Below, in pieces: positions 1 to 6,877 of a stretch of 64,000 bases of DNA. The notes beneath the pieces were generated by a model. It saw only the letters and a program-made list of their open reading frames with translations. It was not told where the DNA came from and did not search any database. A program made the position numbers and the translations under genes. The DNA lies in NCBI GenBank assembly GCA_024695465.1, contig JAILID010000019.1, positions 1-64,000 of the forward strand, in the 5' to 3' direction. This stretch comes from Lachnospiraceae bacterium (GTDB lineage Bacteria; Bacillota; Clostridia; Lachnospirales; Lachnospiraceae). Numbering within the stretch: position 1 is the stretch's first letter; every line of letters begins with the position of its first letter.

Positions 1-276
1 TACCTTATCTTTAGGGTTGTAGGTAATTCGATACAGCCAATCCTCTTCCTTATCGGCAGGTTCCAAAGGCGCTTCTTCTATCTGTAATGATGACAGCGAG
101 GCAAGATCCTTCATATTCCAAACGTAAACCTTGGCTCCGTCTGATGATTCCATCAAAGCAACTGAGCTTTCCTGTATTCTTTCGAATATGGATTTCTCTT
201 TTTCTTTTGATGCAGAACAAGCAGTTAAGGCCATAATCACTATTACAGTAATCAAAATCGTTATTGCTTTCTTCAT
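1..276 (-). CDS. Putative lipoprotein, C-terminus cut by window edge
   Basis: An open frame starts at an ATG at 276 and stays open for 92 codons to base 1. A GGAGA ribosome site lies about 9 bases upstream. Residues 2-4 are KKA, residues 5-18 are hydrophobic, and a lipobox LTAC ends at Cys20, so the product is predicted to be exported, lipidated by Lgt and cleaved by signal peptidase II. The mature part is hydrophilic, with no domain I recognise. It lies inside the AT-rich integrated element and probably belongs to its cargo. A longer-looking ORF in another frame (50-292) covers the same DNA, but only this frame gives a coherent signal peptide. Function is unknown. Confidence 0.7.
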   Translation of the reverse strand, partial: MKKAITILITVIVIMALTACSASKEKEKSIFERIQESSVALMESSDGAKVYVWNMKDLASLSSLQIEEAPLEPADKEEDWLYRITYNPKDKV

Positions 277-332
277 CGCTTTTCTTCTCCACAAATATCG
301 ATTTAGCAACTTCTCGACAAGTTGCAATTTAG

Positions 333-533
333 CTATCTATTTATATCATCTACGAAAAATTGTTCCCCAGTGTAATACGTTATCATCACGGCTCGATTGG
401 CAAACTTGAAGGGGTTTGGGGCTTCCCCAACAAGCTGCATGCGCCGAAATTTCAATTTGTACGGCGTCATGCATTGCTTGCCACTATTGACATAATCAAT
501 CGCACCCTCAGGAAAGGGGGCACAATCTTTCAT
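333..533 (-). CDS. Small hypothetical ORF, possibly a gene remnant
   Basis: A 66-residue frame lies between the XRE regulator and the lipoprotein on the same strand. The frame is open upstream of the ATG for 16 more codons back to a TGA, with no ATG, GTG or TTG start, and no ribosome site precedes the ATG at 533. The composition is protein-like, but I recognise no family. It may be the 3' end of a decayed gene of the integrated element or a chance ORF. Confidence 0.25.
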   Translation of the reverse strand: MKDCAPFPEGAIDYVNSGKQCMTPYKLKFRRMQLVGEAPNPFKFANRAVMITYYTGEQFFVDDINR

Positions 534-577
534 TGGTTTTGTTATAGCTTGTATCTGCGATAAATGTAAATCAAATA

Positions 578-1201
578 TTATTTTACTGCTTCATTTTCTA
601 ATTTTTCATATGCTTCCTGCAATTCCTCTATCTTACGTTTCAGGCGAGCCTTCTGAAGTCCTCTCTCTGTCTTATCAATGATACCTTTGGGAAAATTCCA
701 CTCCCAGTCAAGATATGCTTTAAGGATATTGTTTCTCTCCTCTTCAGATGCAGCAGATCCTAATTCTGCCTGAGATGCAGCACTTATTTTTTGCCACTCT
801 TCCATATATTTATACAACTCCTCGGTAAATTCAACACTAAGACACATCCTGGAAGTTTTACCTTCTGGCCCCTCTTCTATTTTCATGTTAAAAACATGTT
901 CTAATTCAAACATGGCATACATAGCACCTATGTAACTTGTCGTATTAGGATCTACCAGTGCGAGCGGACTTACCCCCAGTGCGGCCGCAATTTTCTCAAG
1001 CATATCTCTTTTGGGCTTTCTGGCGCCATTTTCATACTTCTGAATCCGGTCAGCGGATAAATCGACCCTGGCACCTAACTCGGCCTGAGAAAGCCCCTTA
1101 GCAACCCGTATACGGCGTATTCTAGCGCCTACACGAGATGCCGCTGTCGCTTCGTTAAAATCCAAAGGATCCGCACCGAAAAGATTCCTCACTATAGCCA
1201 T
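578..1201 (-). CDS. XRE-family transcriptional regulator (element repressor-like)
   Basis: The 207-residue protein has a Cro/C1-type helix-turn-helix at about residues 24-80, with the usual pattern of a GLSQAELGARV segment, IQKYENG and a following LEKIAAALGV. The C-terminal third is charged and ends in a likely coiled coil. The frame is open back to 1435, but that longer start would run through the divergent promoter and into the excisionase gene. The ATG at 1201 has AAAGGA upstream and is chosen. It diverges from two excisionase-like genes and an integrase, the position typical of an ImmR-like repressor that controls excision. That role is inferred. Confidence 0.85.
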   Translation of the reverse strand: MAIVRNLFGADPLDFNEATAASRVGARIRRIRVAKGLSQAELGARVDLSADRIQKYENGARKPKRDMLEKIAAALGVSPLALVDPNTTSYIGAMYAMFELEHVFNMKIEEGPEGKTSRMCLSVEFTEELYKYMEEWQKISAASQAELGSAASEEERNNILKAYLDWEWNFPKGIIDKTERGLQKARLKRKIEELQEAYEKLENEAVK

Positions 1202-1318
1202 TGTAGTTGTTCCTTTCATATCAATTTTACAATTGTCATTCTGCGATAGATTGATTGTATCACGTTGGAAGCAAAAAGTACATAAAAGGACAGCAAAAGA
1301 ACAATTTTCCGCAAAAAC

Positions 1319-1366
1319 CACAATTTTGTGCTTGCAAAACACATTTTGCGTGCTATAATGAAGCAC
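1319..1366 (+). promoter_or_regulatory. Promoter and probable operator of the excisionase-integrase genes
   Basis: TTGCAA (1332-1337) and TATAAT (1354-1359) are spaced 16 bases apart on the plus strand. An inverted repeat GTGCT-N7-AGCAC (1350-1366) overlaps the -10 box and CACAA-TT-TTGTG (1319-1330) lies just upstream. Both are plausible binding sites for the divergent XRE regulator. Operator function is inferred. Confidence 0.55.
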
Positions 1367-1407
1367 ATAATAGTACTTACAAAGAACATAGCAATAGGAG
1401 ATAAGAC

Positions 1408-1602
1408 ATGGAAAACTTACTGGAAAATTATCCACTCTTCCTCAGCACTAACGATGTAGCAACAATCCTCGGTGTAACCCCCCGGACCGTAAGACATCTT
1501 GTAAATACCGGAAAGATTTACAGCTTGAGGATTGGAAATCTCATCAGGATTCCCAAAGATTCCCTGATCAGTTATTTATACGAAAATAAAAGGAGGACCT
1601 GA
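1408..1602 (+). CDS. Excisionase-family helix-turn-helix protein
   Basis: This 64-residue protein is almost entirely a MerR/excisionase-like winged HTH: an N-terminal STNDVATILGV helix pair, TVRHLVNTGKI, then a wing IGNLIRIPKD. Proteins of this size next to tyrosine integrases act as recombination directionality factors or as small regulators. The next gene starts 2 bases after its stop and is a paralogue, so the two are co-transcribed. Which, if either, is the true Xis cannot be told from sequence. Confidence 0.8.
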   Translation: MENLLENYPLFLSTNDVATILGVTPRTVRHLVNTGKIYSLRIGNLIRIPKDSLISYLYENKRRT

Positions 1603-1603
1603 T

Positions 1604-1813
1604 ATGGACTACAAAGAAATCTTGAAAGACTACCCTGATATTCTGCTTCCGGAGGATATCCAGAAAATCCTGCAGACCGGGCGAAACACGGTGTACAAAT
1701 ACCTGGCGGACGGTACAATCCGTTCCTTGAAGATTGGCGGGAAATATCGCATCCCGAAACTGTACCTACTGGAGTTCATCTACCCGGACATGAAAATACA
1801 GGAGGTCGGATAA
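1604..1813 (+). CDS. Second excisionase-family helix-turn-helix protein
   Basis: The 69-residue protein is a paralogue of the preceding gene, with the same architecture: LPEDIQKILQTG, NTVYKYLADGTI and the wing IGGKYRIPK. The start lies two bases downstream of the previous stop behind AGGAGG (1591-1596). Its 3' end carries AGGAGG at 1800-1805, the ribosome site of the integrase whose ATG directly follows its stop. The close coupling suggests balanced production of directionality factor and integrase. Confidence 0.8.
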   Translation: MDYKEILKDYPDILLPEDIQKILQTGRNTVYKYLADGTIRSLKIGGKYRIPKLYLLEFIYPDMKIQEVG

Positions 1814-3015
1814 ATGTCAAGACCGAAAAAAGATGGCCGAAAGGCGACAGGCATCCAGCGAAAAAAAGGATACCTTTATATTGTGATCACACAGCCGGTC
1901 ATCAAGGACGGGTTGAAAGTGACCAAAAGCAAATGGATCTCCACCAGTCTTCAAGACACCCCTGAAAATGTAAAGAAGGCGGTTGATATGAGAGCTCGGT
2001 TATTGGTCACCAGAAATATTTCCCCGATTGACCGCAGCATAACCATCGGAGACTATCTGGATCTTTACCTCCAGAAAAAAAGCGCGAAATAGCGGACACG
2101 ACCTACTCTGCCTACTTCTACAAGATAAAACGGATAAAAGACGCCCTCGGGCTTTTCAAGGTCAAAGAAATCACCGTCCGCACAGTCGAGACATTCCTGG
2201 ATTCGTTGTTTGAAGTCCATCACGCTTCACCCAGGACCGTCAAAGACATCAAGGTTATCTTCGGGGCCGTCATGGAACAGGCGCAGAAAGAAGGACTCAT
2301 CGCTTACAACCCTGTCAAGGAAGCTGTCATCAACAAGACGCTGGCGGCCAGGTACGCAGGCGACAAGAATACAGATGACGAGTTTTTCAGCTACGAGGAA
2401 GCGCAGAGGTTCCTTGACGGCGCAAAAGACCATGAACTCTATGAGCTTTTCTATCTGACGCTGTTCTTCGGGCTGCGCCGAGAAGAGGTACTGGGGCTCA
2501 GATGGTCCGCTGTGAGCTTTAAGGATAAGACCATGCGCATCAACCATACCGTTACAAAGGGTACGACCATCACAAGGGCAAACACGACCAAAACTGCGTC
2601 CAGCGAGCGTGTATATCCGTTGACTGACGAACAGGTCAGTATGTTCAGGAGACTCCGGGAGAAAGAGCTTGCAAATCGCAAACTCTGCGGGAATGGATAT
2701 TTTGACAGCGACTATATCTTCAAACACGCCGATGGCTCTCTGTACTACCCCGATTACCCGACCAAGGCTTTCGGGAAACTGATCAAAAAGATACCGGATC
2801 TCCCGCAGGAAATAACCTTTCACGGCCTCCGGAGTTCCTGCGTGTCAATACTGGTCCACCAGGGCAAGGACATAAAGAGTATCCAGGACTGGGTCGGTCA
2901 TGCAGATGTCGATACCACTCTCAGGATATACGCCAAGGTCAAGGATAAAGAAGCAAAACGAGATGTCTCAGATACAATGACCGGTGTCATCCGAATCAAA
3001 GATTACAGCAGGTAA
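1814..3015 (+). pseudogene. Tyrosine site-specific integrase, interrupted by a -1 frameshift
   Basis: The first frame (1814-2092) encodes the N-terminal arm-binding part. The rest continues in another frame from about 2085 to 3015. A tract of seven A at 2075-2081 is the join: adding one A reads through into an uninterrupted integrase of about 400 residues. The second part has the SAM-like core-binding domain and a full catalytic set: Arg in GLRREE, Lys in the beta-hairpin after the HTVTK stretch, His-x-x-Arg in FHGLRSS, the second His in VGHADV and Tyr in RIYAKV. Because every catalytic residue is intact, the lesion is recent, a sequencing slip, or bypassed by slippage on the A tract. The gene sits next to tRNA-Pro, the likely target. 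Confidence 0.88.
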
Positions 3016-3150
3016 CTATTCAACTATCATGGAAGTCTTTTGTGGACTGTCATGGGTTAATATGATAATAAACAGGAAATGTTAGAAAAATGTTAGAACT
3101 CAGAAAAAAAATAAAGGGCTTCGGTCTCCCGAAACCCTTATATTTATTGA

Positions 3151-3293
3151 GTCGATGCGACAGGATTTGAACGTCAAAATGTCCACTGGACATTTTGACC
3201 CTCTGCGTCCTCGATGTTCGGTCCTACAGGGGCTCAGCGTTTAACTCTATTAGATCGACTAAAAAAAGGACACCTGACGGTGTCCTCTTTTTA
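3151..3293. repeat. 143-bp tandem unit 1 with tRNA-Pro 3' end copy
   Basis: The unit begins with 22 bases identical to the 3' end of tRNA-Pro (3151-3172). It continues with a perfect 12-bp palindrome with 3-base loop (3173-3199), an 11-base match to the tRNA anticodon/variable region, unrelated sequence, and a hairpin with A and T runs. A second copy follows at exactly 143 bases. It is probably an attachment-site remnant of the integrated element. Confidence 0.8.
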
Positions 3294-3299
3294 GTCGAT
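3254..3299 (-). terminator. Hairpin between the two tandem units
   Basis: GGACACC and GGTGTCC arms flanked by A and T runs form a terminator-like hairpin, a near copy of the tRNA-Pro terminator. One mismatch is present in the lower stem. Confidence 0.5.
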
Positions 3300-3436
3300 G
3301 CGACAGGATTTGAACGTCAGAACGTCCACTGGACGTTCTGACCCTCTGCGTCCTCGATGTTCGGTCCTACAGGGGCTCAGCGTTTAATTCTATTGGATCG
3401 ACTAAAAAGAGGACACCTTGCGGTGTCCTCTTTTTA
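3294..3436. repeat. 143-bp tandem unit 2 with tRNA-Pro 3' end copy
   Basis: Nearly identical to unit 1. Its palindrome (3316-3342) differs from that of unit 1 by two substitutions in one arm and the two compensating substitutions in the other, so pairing is preserved. The real tRNA-Pro begins its 3' end another 143 bases on (3437), so tRNA and units form one register. Confidence 0.8.
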
Positions 3437-3442
3437 GTCGAT
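3397..3442 (-). terminator. Terminator of the tRNA-Pro transcript
   Basis: A perfect stem of about 21 bp (3397-3417 with 3422-3442) with a 4-base loop has A and T runs in its lower part, directly downstream of tRNA-Pro on the minus strand. It overlaps the tRNA 3' end. Confidence 0.7.
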
Positions 3443-3511
3443 GCGACAGGATTTGAACCTGCGACCTCTGCGTCCCGAACGCAGCGCTCTACCAAACTGA
3501 GCCACGCATCG
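3438..3511 (-). tRNA. tRNA-Pro (anticodon CGG)
   Basis: The minus strand folds into a 74-base cloverleaf: acceptor CGATGCG paired with CGCATCG, discriminator A, anticodon stem CTGCG/CGCAG with loop TTCGGGA, giving anticodon CGG, and a T arm with GTTCAAATC. CCA is not encoded. It is the probable integration target of the element on its left. Confidence 0.93.
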
Positions 3512-3693
3512 TTTGCTGTTCCTGTATGTCCGACAGCAATAATGATTATACTCACCCGCCCGGCTTTTGTCAAGGCCTTTTTGAAACTCCTGATTATTTT
3601 TTTGGAGCGCGAAACGCAGAAGAACCCCAGAATCCGGCAGGAAAAAAGAAAGACCCGAACCGCCCATTACAGGCAATCCGGACCCCTCCCTCG

Positions 3694-3765
3694 AGCGCGA
3701 GACGGGGATCGAACCCGCGACCCCCACCTTGGCAAGGTGGTGCTCCACCGCTGAGCCACTCGCGC
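3694..3765 (-). tRNA. tRNA-Gly (anticodon GCC)
   Basis: The minus strand gives a cloverleaf with acceptor GCGCGAG/CTCGCGC, anticodon stem CCACC/GGTGG and loop TTGCCAA, so anticodon GCC, and a T loop GTTCGATCC. CCA is not encoded. The remaining parts of 3512-3881 show no other gene. Confidence 0.93.
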
Positions 3766-3881
3766 ATTGCGTCTTTGTTAAGACGAATGATATCTTAACC
3801 GAAAACCGCCGTTCTGTCAAGCCTCAATATTGTATTTATTTTCATACAAAGCAGGCTGCCCCAGGAATCCCTTCCGGAAAA

Positions 3882-4610
3882 TCAGAGCAGCATCCCCAGA
3901 TCCTCCGGTGTGGTAATCTTGCTGTTGCCGTAAGACCCCATAACCAGCTTGACCCTGGCGAGCCTGGAGCGCTCCAGGACCATGGCGTCATCGGTGATGC
4001 CGCTCATATTCCCCTCCCGGACGATCTCATAAGCCGAGCGGATCAGCGGATAGGAGAAGGCCTGGGGGGTCTGTATGTTCCACACCAGCCTCCGGTCCGG
4101 AGTGCTTGCCGCAAAGCCTTCTTCGTCGACGATCTTTACGGTATCCTTGGACGGAACGCCGGCCGCCGCCGCGCCGTATTTCTGTACCGCTTCCGTGACC
4201 CGCTCCAGGATCTCTTCCGTGACAAACGGGCGGGCTCCGTCGTGGATCAGGACATAATCCGCATCCGGGCAGGCCAGCAGCCCCGCGTATACGGAATCAT
4301 AGCGCTCCTTCCCGCCGGTCAGTACTTTTGTCACCTTCTGAAAACCGTTTTTGGCCACAACTTCCTTCCGGCAGAAGTCGACCCAGTCTTCTCCTGTTAC
4401 CAAAAGGATCTCGTCGATGCAGGGACTCTTCTCAAAGACCTCAAGAGTCCTCTCAATAACCATCACGCTCTCCCGGCCTCCGTCTCCGGAAGCCGGTAAA
4501 TGAAGGAACTGCTTGGGCGTATCGCTTCCCATTCTCTTCCCCCGGCCGGCCGCCAGCACAATCGCCGCTGTTCTTTTCCCTCCCGGAATATACATCGTAT
4601 TATCATTCAT
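3882..4610 (-). CDS. ispD: 2-C-methyl-D-erythritol 4-phosphate cytidylyltransferase
   Basis: IspD joins CTP and MEP to give CDP-ME, the third step of the non-mevalonate isoprenoid pathway in the cytoplasm. The 242-residue product shows the nucleotide-binding AAGRGKRMG with the lysine of TPKQF, the HDGARPF motif, TPQAF and GITDDA, all in family order. An upstream ATG at 4664 exists, but the ATG at 4610 follows GAGGAAG at proper distance and sits one base after the stop of the RNase Z gene, so it is preferred. It is the last gene of a minus-strand group with rnz. The next pathway gene present, ispF, lies 21 kb away. Confidence 0.95.
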   Translation of the reverse strand: MNDNTMYIPGGKRTAAIVLAAGRGKRMGSDTPKQFLHLPASGDGGRESVMVIERTLEVFEKSPCIDEILLVTGEDWVDFCRKEVVAKNGFQKVTKVLTGGKERYDSVYAGLLACPDADYVLIHDGARPFVTEEILERVTEAVQKYGAAAAGVPSKDTVKIVDEEGFAASTPDRRLVWNIQTPQAFSYPLIRSAYEIVREGNMSGITDDAMVLERSRLARVKLVMGSYGNSKITTPEDLGMLL

Positions 4611-4611
4611 C

Positions 4612-5526
4612 TCATTCTTCCTCATCGAATCGAAGGACCGCTTCCTGTCCGTCTCTTGCCGCAAGCGCTTCCGGGAAAATCTTCCGCATCTCCCCCATAT
4701 AGGTTTCCGGATGGATCAGGGAGGGGCTGTAATGGGTAAACCAGAGCGTTTTCGGCCGGGCCTTTTTCGCGAGCTCCGCCCCTTCCCGCATGGTCATATG
4801 CCGGTTCTCCCGGGCCTTGGCCTCCATGCCGGCCTCCCCGTACATGCCCTCGCAGATGAACAGATCCGCCTCCCGGGCCTGCTCCGCGATAGCGGGCACA
4901 GGCCTTGTGTCCGTCGTATAGACCACCTTAAGTCCCCGCCTTTCCTGCCCCAGCACCATATCCGGAGTCAGGACTCTCTCTCCCCACTCAACGGTCAGGC
5001 CCTTCTGGAGAAGGCTCCAGAACTGCAATGGGATCCCTTCCTCTTTCGCCCTGACCGGGTCGAAACGCCCGATCCTGGGAATTTCCAGCTTATAGCCGTA
5101 GCAGGTTACCGTGTGGTTCACCCGAAACGCGGTGATCCGCATGCCGTTTAAGGCAAAGGTCTGTTCGTTTCCTTCAATCTCCGCGCAGCGGGTCTCAAAA
5201 GGAAGCTCAGGCGCCAGGGTCCTGACCGCGCCGATGACCCGGGGCAGGCCCCTGGGGCCGATGATCGTCAGCGGATCCGTTTTCCCTGCATTTCCCATGG
5301 TGAGAAGAAAACCGGGAAGCCCCGCAATGTGATCCGCATGAAAATGCGTCAGGAAAATCGCCTCGATCGGTTTGAAGGACCAGCCCTTCTTTCTGAGGGC
5401 GATCTGCGTCCCCTCCCCGCAGTCGATAAGAACGGAGGCCCCGTTATAGCGCGCCATCATGGCGGTCACATGCCGATGCGGAAGCGGCATCATTCCGCCG
5501 GTGCCGAGAAGACTGATTTCAAGCAT
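4612..5526 (-). CDS. rnz: Ribonuclease Z (tRNA 3' processing endonuclease)
   Basis: This 304-residue metallo-beta-lactamase-fold enzyme removes 3' trailers from tRNA precursors, which matters for tRNAs lacking encoded CCA such as the two in this window. The zinc-binding HFHADH motif is at residues 61-66, with further ligands in the HTVTCYGY, TTDTRP and FTHYSPS segments. The N-terminus ISLLGTGG is typical of the family, and the length matches bacterial RNase Z. It is translationally coupled to ispD downstream and lies 15 bases from the acetyltransferase gene upstream. Confidence 0.95.
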   Translation of the reverse strand: MLEISLLGTGGMMPLPHRHVTAMMARYNGASVLIDCGEGTQIALRKKGWSFKPIEAIFLTHFHADHIAGLPGFLLTMGNAGKTDPLTIIGPRGLPRVIGAVRTLAPELPFETRCAEIEGNEQTFALNGMRITAFRVNHTVTCYGYKLEIPRIGRFDPVRAKEEGIPLQFWSLLQKGLTVEWGERVLTPDMVLGQERRGLKVVYTTDTRPVPAIAEQAREADLFICEGMYGEAGMEAKARENRHMTMREGAELAKKARPKTLWFTHYSPSLIHPETYMGEMRKIFPEALAARDGQEAVLRFDEEE

Positions 5527-5541
5527 GCCGTTTTTCCCCTT

Positions 5542-6027
5542 TCATCGGTTATCCAGCGTCATCAGAACCGCGTTTTCTATCGGCTCCGTGTAGTAATTTT
5601 TCCGAATCCCGTCTTCCGTGAAGCCAAGCTTCCGGTAAAGGTTCCGGGCCGGGATATTTCCCTCTCTCACTTCGAGGTGGATAACCGTCACTCCGCGAAG
5701 AAGGACCCGGCTCTTCATTTCCCTGATCAGCCGGCTGGCAATCCCCTGCCGGCGGGCTGAAGGACGGACGGTAATCATCAGAATATCCGATTCATAAGGC
5801 ACCATAAGGAGCCCGGCGTAACCCAGAAGATGCGGCGTATCATAGTAACCTTCCGGCGCCTCTCCCTCCTCCGGGACCTCGTCGAGCTCATCGGCGGCAA
5901 GAAAGAGCGTATCGTTTCTGAGCAGATAGCTGAGAAGGCCGTTGGCGTCCCAGGGGGTCTTCGAATAGAGGCGTTCCATCTCCGCTATTTCCGCAATATC
6001 GTCGAAATTCATTTCCCGGATCGTCAT
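5542..6027 (-). CDS. rimI: GNAT acetyltransferase, RimI-like
   Basis: A 161-residue GNAT-fold protein, predicted to transfer acetyl from acetyl-CoA to a protein N-terminus, classically ribosomal protein S18. The acetyl-CoA pyrophosphate loop RRQGIASRL follows the beta-4 strand ILMITVRPS, and a HLEVREGNIPARNLYRKLGF segment matches the RimI C-terminal part. An insertion of acidic residues (about 50-63) is present. RimI is often beside tsaB/tsaD, which are absent here, so a different GNAT specificity is possible. Confidence 0.8.
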   Translation of the reverse strand: MTIREMNFDDIAEIAEMERLYSKTPWDANGLLSYLLRNDTLFLAADELDEVPEEGEAPEGYYDTPHLLGYAGLLMVPYESDILMITVRPSARRQGIASRLIREMKSRVLLRGVTVIHLEVREGNIPARNLYRKLGFTEDGIRKNYYTEPIENAVLMTLDNR

Positions 6028-6170
6028 CTCTCTCCTTTCCGCCCGCTGGCAATACAGGTCCGTCCGATTTACGTCTCCCGGCCCGCCGTATCCAGACGGC
6101 CTTTCGCCGGCCGCGGCATGGCCGCTTTATATCATAACACATATTCCGGAACAACGCGAAGGGTCTTTTC

Positions 6171-6812
6171 TCATTCTTCCTGCACAAAGCAGCCCGCCTC
6201 GTCGGAAAGCAGGACCGCGCTGCCGCTCGTCGCGTCCATGGTCATTTTGACGGCCCGATCCGCCAGCGCGGATGCAAGAGAAAGCGTCAGGATCACATCC
6301 TGTCCGTACTCGGCTTCGGCCTGTCCCATCCCTTCCCGGGCGTAGAGATAGGCCAGCTTTCCCGCGTCGCTGTAGGAGACCTTAAGACGGATCTTCCGCC
6401 CGCATATAACCGTCGCGATCTTCGCGTTTTCGATCGCGGCCTTAACCGCCCCGCTGTAGGCCCGGACAAGTCCGCCGGTCCCCAGCAGGGTTCCGCCGAA
6501 ATAGCGGGTCACGACAACGGCCGTCTTATGAAGCCCCTCCCCGCCAAGCACCTCCAGCATGGGTTTTCCGGCCGTTCCGCCCGGTTCGCCGTCGTCATTG
6601 CCTCTTCGAAGCTCATCCGGCGTTCCGGGTTCCCCCACGACCGCGGCGAAGCAATGGTGCCGGGCGTCATAATAGCGTTTGCGGATCCGGAGGAGCCTTT
6701 CCTCCGCCTCGGCCAGGCTCTCCGCCGGGAAGACCTCGCCGATAAACCTTGATTTTTTTTCGATGATTTCTCCCTGTCCCGGCACAAGGATCGTTCTATA
6801 ACTTTCTACCAT
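6171..6812 (-). CDS. yigZ: YigZ/IMPACT family protein
   Basis: A 213-residue member of the YigZ family (UPF0029 fold, related to eukaryotic IMPACT), thought to act in translation-linked stress or as a peptide/RNA-binding factor. The exact role is unsettled. Visible marks are KKSRFIGEVFP near the start, RHHCFAAV, the NDDGEPGGTAGKPML glycine-rich stretch and VVVTRYFGGTLLGTGGLVRAY, all family hallmarks, followed by the C-terminal ferredoxin-like domain. No ribosome site precedes ATG 6812. A promoter -10 box ends 7 bases before it, so the transcript may be leaderless. Confidence 0.92.
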   Translation of the reverse strand: MVESYRTILVPGQGEIIEKKSRFIGEVFPAESLAEAEERLLRIRKRYYDARHHCFAAVVGEPGTPDELRRGNDDGEPGGTAGKPMLEVLGGEGLHKTAVVVTRYFGGTLLGTGGLVRAYSGAVKAAIENAKIATVICGRKIRLKVSYSDAGKLAYLYAREGMGQAEAEYGQDVILTLSLASALADRAVKMTMDATSGSAVLLSDEAGCFVQEE

Positions 6813-6819
6813 AAGCTCT

Positions 6820-6848
6820 ATTGTACCTTAAACCTTTAAGAGTTGCAA
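6820..6848 (-). promoter_or_regulatory. yigZ promoter, -35 shared with PBP gene
   Basis: On the minus strand TTGCAA (6848-6843) is followed after 17 bases by TACAAT (6825-6820). The predicted start of transcription falls on or next to the ATG at 6812. Confidence 0.65.
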
Positions 6849-6871
6849 TTTTTTTTACATCCTATTATAAT
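6843..6871 (+). promoter_or_regulatory. PBP1A promoter, -35 shared with yigZ
   Basis: TTGCAA (6843-6848), a 17-base spacer and consensus TATAAT (6866-6871). TTGCAA is its own reverse complement, so the same hexamer serves the divergent yigZ promoter. The ATG of the PBP gene begins 7 bases after the -10 box. Confidence 0.7.
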
Positions 6872-6877
6872 AGGGGC

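Noticed and set aside
1202..1435. Longer N-terminus for the XRE regulator
   Set aside because: It would overlap the divergent promoter and the start of the excisionase gene; the extra residues are not HTH-like and ATG 1201 has a ribosome site.
3151..3442. Possible CRISPR-like array
   Set aside because: There are only two long units plus a tRNA, the spacing holds no unique spacers, and no cas gene is near. tRNA-derived attachment repeats explain it better.
3367..3820. ORFs across the two tRNA genes
   Set aside because: They run through tRNA-Pro and tRNA-Gly on the coding strand of the tRNAs or opposite them and have no protein family likeness.
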